From positions 1 through 64,000 of the forward strand of contig DRHW01000034.1 in NCBI GenBank assembly GCA_011053005.1: a DNA stretch of 64,000 nucleotides, given 5' to 3'. Below the pieces are notes generated by a model. The model was not told the origin of the DNA, did no database searches, and saw only the letters and a program-made list of their open reading frames with translations. The position numbers and the translations under genes were made by a program. The DNA comes from Methylophaga sp. Lineage in GTDB: Bacteria > Pseudomonadota > Gammaproteobacteria > Nitrosococcales > Methylophagaceae. This document shows, in pieces, positions 59,150 through 64,000 of the stretch (position 1 is its first letter; each line of letters starts with the position of its first letter).

Positions 59150-59596
59150 ATGGCAATTAGTGATCAAATAGAACTGTTAGTTGAGGCGCCAATCGAATCG
59201 CTTGGCTATGAACTTGTGGGTGTTGAATATATACAGAATGGAGCCAATACGGTCTTACGTCTTTATATCGATTCCGATCAAGGCATAGGCATCGAAGATT
59301 GTGAACGCGTGAGTCATCAAGTTAGCGGCATATTGGAAGTTGAAGATCCAATTAGTTCTGCCTATGCTCTCGAGGTTTCATCTCCTGGCTTTGATCGACC
59401 TTTGTTTAAAGAGCGAGACTTTGTCCGTTTCACTGGCATCGAAGCTAAAATATCTATGAAACTTCCGGTCCAAGGCCGTCGAAACTTTAGAGGTGTTTTG
59501 CAAGGGTTTAGCGATGGCGATATTTTGATTGAAGTGGATGGCGAAGTCTATGAACTCCCATTATCAAAATTGTCTAAAGCAAAAATTGTTGCTTAA
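59150..59596 (+). CDS. rimP: ribosome maturation factor RimP
   Basis: RimP assists maturation of the 30S subunit. The 148-residue protein (150 in E. coli) has GYELVGVEYIQNG, LRLYIDSDQGIGIEDCERVS and the strong signature YALEVSSPGFDRPLF. The ATG at 59150 gives the normal N terminus but has no visible Shine-Dalgarno and directly follows a T-tract. An in-frame ATG at 59114 would add 12 residues encoded by a terminator stem (so LWPFFF), and has GGAG only two bases before it. The first member of the rimP-nusA-infB operon. Confidence 0.93.
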   Translation: MAISDQIELLVEAPIESLGYELVGVEYIQNGANTVLRLYIDSDQGIGIEDCERVSHQVSGILEVEDPISSAYALEVSSPGFDRPLFKERDFVRFTGIEAKISMKLPVQGRRNFRGVLQGFSDGDILIEVDGEVYELPLSKLSKAKIVA

Positions 59597-59644
59597 AAAG
59601 CGTATTATTATCGGTTAATATGAAAGTTTAAGTCAGGTTTAAGA

Positions 59645-59664
59645 AGTGGTTGAACCACTGGGGG
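59645..59664 (+). promoter_or_regulatory. hairpin abutting the nusA ribosome-binding site
   Basis: AGTGGTTGAACCACT folds as a perfect inverted repeat directly against GGGGG, the presumed ribosome-binding site, four bases before the nusA ATG. It could tune nusA translation or bind a regulator. No test is possible here. Confidence 0.4.
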
Positions 59665-59668
59665 CATA

Positions 59669-61183
59669 ATGAATAATAAAGAAATTTTACTGGTTGCAGA
59701 TGCTGTTTCTAATGAAAAAGGTGTTTCTAAAGAAGTTATTTTTCAGGCTATAGAAGCTGCTTTAGCAATGGCAACGCGCAAAGCAAGTGATAACGAGATT
59801 GATGCCCGTGTTGTGATAGACCGTGAAACAGGTGATTATGAAACTTTCCGCCAATGGAAAGTGGTTAATGATGACGACGATGAATTTGAATCACCTGACC
59901 TCCAAATTAAATTAACCTACGCATTATTAAAGCAACCAGAAATTAAGTTGGGTGATTACATCACTGAGCCAATGGAATCAGTTGCATTTGGTAGAATTGC
60001 GGCGCAAACAGCAAAACAAGTTATTGTGCAAAAAGTACGCGAAGCTGAACGTGCTCAAGTTGTTGACCAATACCAAGAAAAATTAGGCCAAATGATTCTA
60101 GGAACAGTGAAACGTGTTGAACGTGGTAGCGTGATCTTAGACTTAGGCGGTAATGCTGAAGCGTTTATCGATCGTGCTGACATGATCCCTCGTGAGAACT
60201 TCCGTACAGGTGATCGTGTTCGTGCTTACTTAAAAGAAATTAAAGCCGAAGGTCGCGGTCCACAATTGATCGCTAGCCGTGTTGCTCCTGAATTATTGAT
60301 TGAGCTATTTAAGCTTGAAGTGCCTGAAATCGGTGATGGCATGATCGATGTCAAAGGTGCGGCACGTGATCCTGGTTTGAGAGCAAAAATTGCCGTAGTC
60401 GCAACTGAATCACGTATTGATCCTATTGGTGCGTGTGTTGGTATGCGTGGTTCACGGGTACAAGTTGTGACAAACGAATTAGGTGGCGAACGCGTTGATA
60501 TTATCCTGTGGGATGAAGATCCAGCACGCTTTGCGATTAACGCGATGGCACCTGCTGAAGCACTATCAATTGTTGTTGATGAAGATGCTCACAGCATGGA
60601 TATCGCCGTAGCGGATGATCAGCTTTCACAAGCTATCGGCCGTGGCGGTCAAAATGTTCGTCTTGCTAGCCAATTAACGGGCTGGGTATTAAATGTAATG
60701 TCAGCAGCTGATGCAGATCAAAAAGCGGAGTCTGAAACCAGCGAACAAGTTGAATTGTTCATGAAGGATTTAGATGTTGATGAAGACGTAGCATTGATTC
60801 TTGCTCAGGAAGGCTTCACTAGTTTAGAAGAAATTGCCTATGTTCCTGAACAAGAAATGTTAGAAATTGATGAATTTGATGCAGATATCGTTGCTGAATT
60901 GCGTTCACGTGCTCGTGACGTTTTATTAACTAGAGCGATTGTCAGCGAAGAAAAATTAGAGTCTGCAGAGCCTGCCCAAGATTTGCTCGATATGGAAGGC
61001 ATGACGAAAGATTTAGCATTAACACTAGCAAGCAAAGGTGTTATTACACTGGATGATTTGGCGGATCAATCTGTTGATGAGTTAGCAGAGATTGAAGGTG
61101 TTGATGCAGAGCAAGCCGCCGTACTGATCATGAAAGCAAGAGAATCATGGTTTGCCGATGAACAAATAGATGCGGGAGAATAA
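59669..61183 (+). CDS. nusA: transcription termination/antitermination protein NusA
   Basis: NusA binds RNA polymerase and modulates pausing, termination and antitermination. The 504-residue protein has the N-terminal polymerase-binding domain (about 1-135), an S1 domain with [19 protein letters not shown] (about 145), and two KH domains with [15 protein letters not shown] and [14 protein letters not shown]. Two C-terminal acidic repeats follow (each with a [17 protein letters not shown]- or [17 protein letters not shown]-type helix), as in E. coli (495 residues). It is followed two bases later by infB. Confidence 0.97.
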   Translation: MNNKEILLVADAVSNEKGVSKEVIFQAIEAALAMATRKASDNEIDARVVIDRETGDYETFRQWKVVNDDDDEFESPDLQIKLTYALLKQPEIKLGDYITEPMESVAFGRIAAQTAKQVIVQKVREAERAQVVDQYQEKLGQMILGTVKRVERGSVILDLGGNAEAFIDRADMIPRENFRTGDRVRAYLKEIKAEGRGPQLIASRVAPELLIELFKLEVPEIGDGMIDVKGAARDPGLRAKIAVVATESRIDPIGACVGMRGSRVQVVTNELGGERVDIILWDEDPARFAINAMAPAEALSIVVDEDAHSMDIAVADDQLSQAIGRGGQNVRLASQLTGWVLNVMSAADADQKAESETSEQVELFMKDLDVDEDVALILAQEGFTSLEEIAYVPEQEMLEIDEFDADIVAELRSRARDVLLTRAIVSEEKLESAEPAQDLLDMEGMTKDLALTLASKGVITLDDLADQSVDELAEIEGVDAEQAAVLIMKARESWFADEQIDAGE

Positions 61184-61185
61184 CC

Positions 61186-64000
61186 ATGAGTGATATGAAG
61201 GTTAAAGATCTAGCGGGTACAATAGGTATCAGCGAAGCACGATTAGTTGAACAGTTAAACGAAGCCGGTATTAAAGTAGCTAATGCTGATGATTCGATTA
61301 CGGAAGATCAAAAGCAATCGCTATTAAGTTTCTTACAGCAACGTCATGGTAAAGATGGTGACGCCGGCGCTGTTGAGCCTAGAAAAATTACGTTAAAGCG
61401 CAAATCTGTCAGTGAGATAAAAATCGGTGGCGCAGCGAGAAATGGCGGTAAAAGTGTCAGCGTTGAAGTACGTAAAAAACGTACATATGTGAAATTATCG
61501 CCAGCTGAAGAAGCTGAAGCTGCAGCGGAATTAATTCGCCAGAAAGAAGCTGAAGAACAAGCGATTAAAGATGCTGTTTTAGCTGAACAACAGCTAAAAG
61601 AAGCTGCGGAACGAAAGTTAGCAGAAGAAGAAGCGCTTAAAGAAAAACAAGAAGCCGATTTAGCTGCACGTGAGGCAGAAGCAATTAATGCCGCTGTAGA
61701 AGCTGAGAAACAAGCTGATGAAGAAGCTCGTCTTGCTGCTGAAGAAGAAAAACAAGCTTTGGCAGATGAAGAAAAAGTGCAAAAAGATGCAAAAGTAGCG
61801 GCTGAAAACAAAAAAACTAAAACGGAGACGGTTGCTAAAGCAACGGCAGTGTCTACTAATAAGCCTGCATTAACCGCGTCACAAATAGCACATAAAAAAC
61901 TTGAAGAAGCCGATGCTAAAAGACGCGCGGCTAATTTAGCTCGTGTTGAAGCTGAACAAGCTTTAATTGCTAGAAAACAAGCAAGAATTGAAGATGCCCA
62001 ATTAGAAAAAGAACAAGCCGCAGCAAAAGTTGTTGCAGAGCAATTAGCTAAAGAACAAAAAGCGGCACGTGCTAAAGCGAAAGCTGAAGAAAAACCAGCT
62101 GAAGCAAAAGCGGCTCCAGAATCGAAAGATGCTGCCGGTCGTAAAGGTGGTCGTTTCACCAAAGGTGTAGCAACAGAACGCAAAGAATTACACGTTTCAG
62201 ATGGCAAAGGTCGCCGCAAGAAGAAAAAAGGCGCAGCAGCTGTACAGCAAAAATCTACACTTATGGAAGGTTCTGATGAACATGGCTTCTCAATGCCAAC
62301 AGCACCAACCGTACATGAAATCGATGTGCCAGAAACAATCAGCGTATCTGACTTAGCTTTACGTATGCATGTTAAGGCGGCCGAAGTAATTAAAGCATTG
62401 ATGGGCTTAGGTACGATGGCCACTATCAATCAAGTTTTAGATCAAGATACCGCCGTTATTCTTGTCGAAGAAATGGGCCATATTGCAAAACCTGTCCAAG
62501 ATAATGAAGTTGAATTAGCCTTATTAGGCGCTGATACTGATACTGGTGAGTCTGAAGTGCGCGCCCCTGTTGTGACCGTAATGGGACATGTTGATCATGG
62601 TAAAACATCACTACTAGATTACATTCGTCGTACAAAAGTAACGACGGGCGAAGCGGGTGGAATAACACAACATATCGGTGCTTATAAAGTTGAAACTAGC
62701 CGTGGTGAGATCACTTTCTTGGATACGCCTGGCCATGCTGCATTTACCGAAATGCGCTTACGTGGTGCACAAGTAACGGATGTCGTCGTTATCGTTGTCG
62801 CTGCAGATGATGGTGTTATGCCACAAACCCTTGAAGCAGTAAAACATGCTAAATCAGCGAATTCTTTATTGATTGTTGCCGTTAATAAAATGGATAAGCA
62901 AGACGCTAATCCAGACCGCGTTAAACAAGAATTAGCCAATCATGACGTATTACCTGAGGATTGGGGCGGTGATGTTCCGTTCATTCCTGTATCAGCATTG
63001 ACCGGTGACGGTATTGATAATTTATTAGATGCGATTTCACTACAAGCCGAAATGCTTGAACTGAAAGCACCAGTTACAGGTGCAGCTTCTGGTGTTGTTA
63101 TCGAGGCGCGTTTAGATAAAGGCCGCGGTACGATTGCGACGGTATTAGTACAAAAAGGTACGTTGAAAAAAGGTGATATCGTCATCGTTGGTCAAGAATA
63201 CGGTCGTGTTCGTGCGATGTTCAATGAGCAAGGTGAAGCAATGTCTTCTGCTGGTCCATCGACACCTGTTGAGTTATTAGGTTTATCTGGAACACCTGCT
63301 TCAGGTGATGAATTGCAAGTTGCACCTGATGAGCGTAAAGCGCGTGAAGTGGCGACATACCGTAAAACGAAAGCACGTGAATTGAAAATGGCTCAACAAC
63401 AATCTGCTAAGTTGGACAATATGTTCAATGAAATGGAATCGGGCGATGTGAAAACATTGAACGTTGTTGTTAAAGCGGACGTACATGGTAGTGCTGAAGC
63501 GGTTAGCCAAGGTTTGCTGAAATTATCGACAGATCTAGTTAGAGTAAATATTGTTTCTTCTGGTGTCGGTGGTATTAACGAAACAGATGCACAATTAGCT
63601 GCTGCATCTAACGCTATTTTGATTGGTTTTAATGTTCGTGCTGATAATACTGCTCGAAAAGTAATTGCTGAGAAAGGCTTAGATGTTCAATACTTCAGTA
63701 TCATTTACGACTTACTTGATCTTGTAACTCAAGCTATGACAGGCATGCTAGAACCCGTTTATAAAGATGAAATTATTGGTTTGGCACGTGTTGATGATGT
63801 CTTCAGCTCGCCTAAGTTTGGTGATATCGCGGGTTGTTTGGTAACTGAAGGCACAATCAGACTATCAAGCCCAATTCGTGTATTACGTAATAATGTTGTT
63901 ATTTACGAAGGTGAACTTGAGTCTTTACGTCGCTTCAAAGATGATGTTAAAGAGGTTCAATCTGGTGTCGAATGTGGTATCGGTGTTAAGAACTACAAAG
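61186..64000 (+). CDS. infB: translation initiation factor IF-2 (partial, 3' end beyond window)
   Basis: IF-2 is the GTPase that delivers fMet-tRNA to the 30S subunit. The frame opens at ATG 61186, two bases after the nusA stop, and stays open for 938 codons to the window end without a stop. The N-terminal IF2 domain ([26 protein letters not shown]) is followed by a long charged Ala/Glu/Lys helix region (about 105-310). A second IF2_N-like module comes at about 382-430. The GTPase has G1 GHVDHGKT (about residue 467), G3 DTPGH, and G4 NKMD, followed by domains with GTLKKGDIV and the C1/C2 region ending at [10 protein letters not shown]. About 20 residues probably lie beyond the window. Confidence 0.96.
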   Translation, partial: MSDMKVKDLAGTIGISEARLVEQLNEAGIKVANADDSITEDQKQSLLSFLQQRHGKDGDAGAVEPRKITLKRKSVSEIKIGGAARNGGKSVSVEVRKKRTYVKLSPAEEAEAAAELIRQKEAEEQAIKDAVLAEQQLKEAAERKLAEEEALKEKQEADLAAREAEAINAAVEAEKQADEEARLAAEEEKQALADEEKVQKDAKVAAENKKTKTETVAKATAVSTNKPALTASQIAHKKLEEADAKRRAANLARVEAEQALIARKQARIEDAQLEKEQAAAKVVAEQLAKEQKAARAKAKAEEKPAEAKAAPESKDAAGRKGGRFTKGVATERKELHVSDGKGRRKKKKGAAAVQQKSTLMEGSDEHGFSMPTAPTVHEIDVPETISVSDLALRMHVKAAEVIKALMGLGTMATINQVLDQDTAVILVEEMGHIAKPVQDNEVELALLGADTDTGESEVRAPVVTVMGHVDHGKTSLLDYIRRTKVTTGEAGGITQHIGAYKVETSRGEITFLDTPGHAAFTEMRLRGAQVTDVVVIVVAADDGVMPQTLEAVKHAKSANSLLIVAVNKMDKQDANPDRVKQELANHDVLPEDWGGDVPFIPVSALTGDGIDNLLDAISLQAEMLELKAPVTGAASGVVIEARLDKGRGTIATVLVQKGTLKKGDIVIVGQEYGRVRAMFNEQGEAMSSAGPSTPVELLGLSGTPASGDELQVAPDERKAREVATYRKTKARELKMAQQQSAKLDNMFNEMESGDVKTLNVVVKADVHGSAEAVSQGLLKLSTDLVRVNIVSSGVGGINETDAQLAAASNAILIGFNVRADNTARKVIAEKGLDVQYFSIIYDLLDLVTQAMTGMLEPVYKDEIIGLARVDDVFSSPKFGDIAGCLVTEGTIRLSSPIRVLRNNVVIYEGELESLRRFKDDVKEVQSGVECGIGVKNYK

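Noticed and set aside
61344-62429. Long minus-strand open frame of 361 codons rich in Ala and Ser
   Set aside because: It is the reverse complement of the Ala/Glu/Lys repeat region of infB, where low-complexity codons leave the opposite strand open. It has no family resemblance.

Overview
The window is chromosomal core sequence from a low-GC gammaproteobacterium. The ftsY-ftsE-ftsX-rpoH block, metH-slyX, gmk-rpoZ-spoT, rsfS-rlmH-maf-rng-yhdP and initiator tRNA-rimP-nusA-infB all follow gammaproteobacterial gene order. The protein sequences and the AT-rich codon use suggest a Thiotrichales/Piscirickettsiaceae-like lineage (Methylophaga or Cycloclasticus type). That placement is inference; the genus is not resolved. 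I see no insertion sequence, prophage, integron or CRISPR array, and gene density is high.

Layout. 98-1096 trhO. 1154-5181 (minus strand): two M16 peptidases, rsmD, coaD and a 2[4Fe-4S] ferredoxin. 5239-8863: ftsY-ftsE-ftsX, then rpoH. 8943-9266 (minus): seven-iron ferredoxin. 9417-12449: lapA-lapB-arsC-like-wrbA-DUF2069 and a tiny flagellar-rod-like protein. 12483-17105 (minus): a GST-fold protein, a DUF4139 protein, a PilZ protein with a long helical insert, and a PIN-PhoH ATPase. 17288-23322: metH, slyX, tmcA. 23555-30605: gmk-rpoZ-spoT-ridA-recG-ubiC-ubiA. 30632-32381: an MCP-hairpin-like soluble protein and a DUF4124-nuclease fusion. 32402-34227 (minus): a diguanylate cyclase and ComF. 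34265-38808: a complete bioBFHCD operon. 38918-40387 (minus): zwf, divergent from glgA. 41978-48684: rsfS-rlmH-maf-rng-yhdP. 48780-50954 (minus): type III glutamine synthetase. 51444-58936: tldD, a PP-loop thiolation-type protein, a TusA-like protein, glnA, a DUF4124 protein and ntrB-ntrC. 58990-59066: initiator tRNA. 59150-64000: rimP-nusA-infB, with infB cut by the window end.

The best integrated story is nitrogen control. Two unrelated glutamine synthetases (type III glnN and type I glnA) flank tldD and the thiolation pair, and the NtrB/NtrC two-component system lies just downstream. Textbook NtrC palindromes paired with sigma-54 -24/-12 promoters can be read directly upstream of glnN and of ntrB, but not upstream of glnA. 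This predicts that the type III enzyme is the nitrogen-starvation enzyme and that ntrBC is autoregulated.

Other points of note are a CTG start codon for rsmD with a perfect Shine-Dalgarno, two terminators between the initiator tRNA and rimP, a U1.U72 mismatch in that tRNA, an adjacent PP-loop/TusA pair, a 73-residue protein that looks like a flagellar rod protein with its middle removed, and a PilZ protein whose signature is split by a helical insert. I found no clear candidate for a wholly new multi-gene system.
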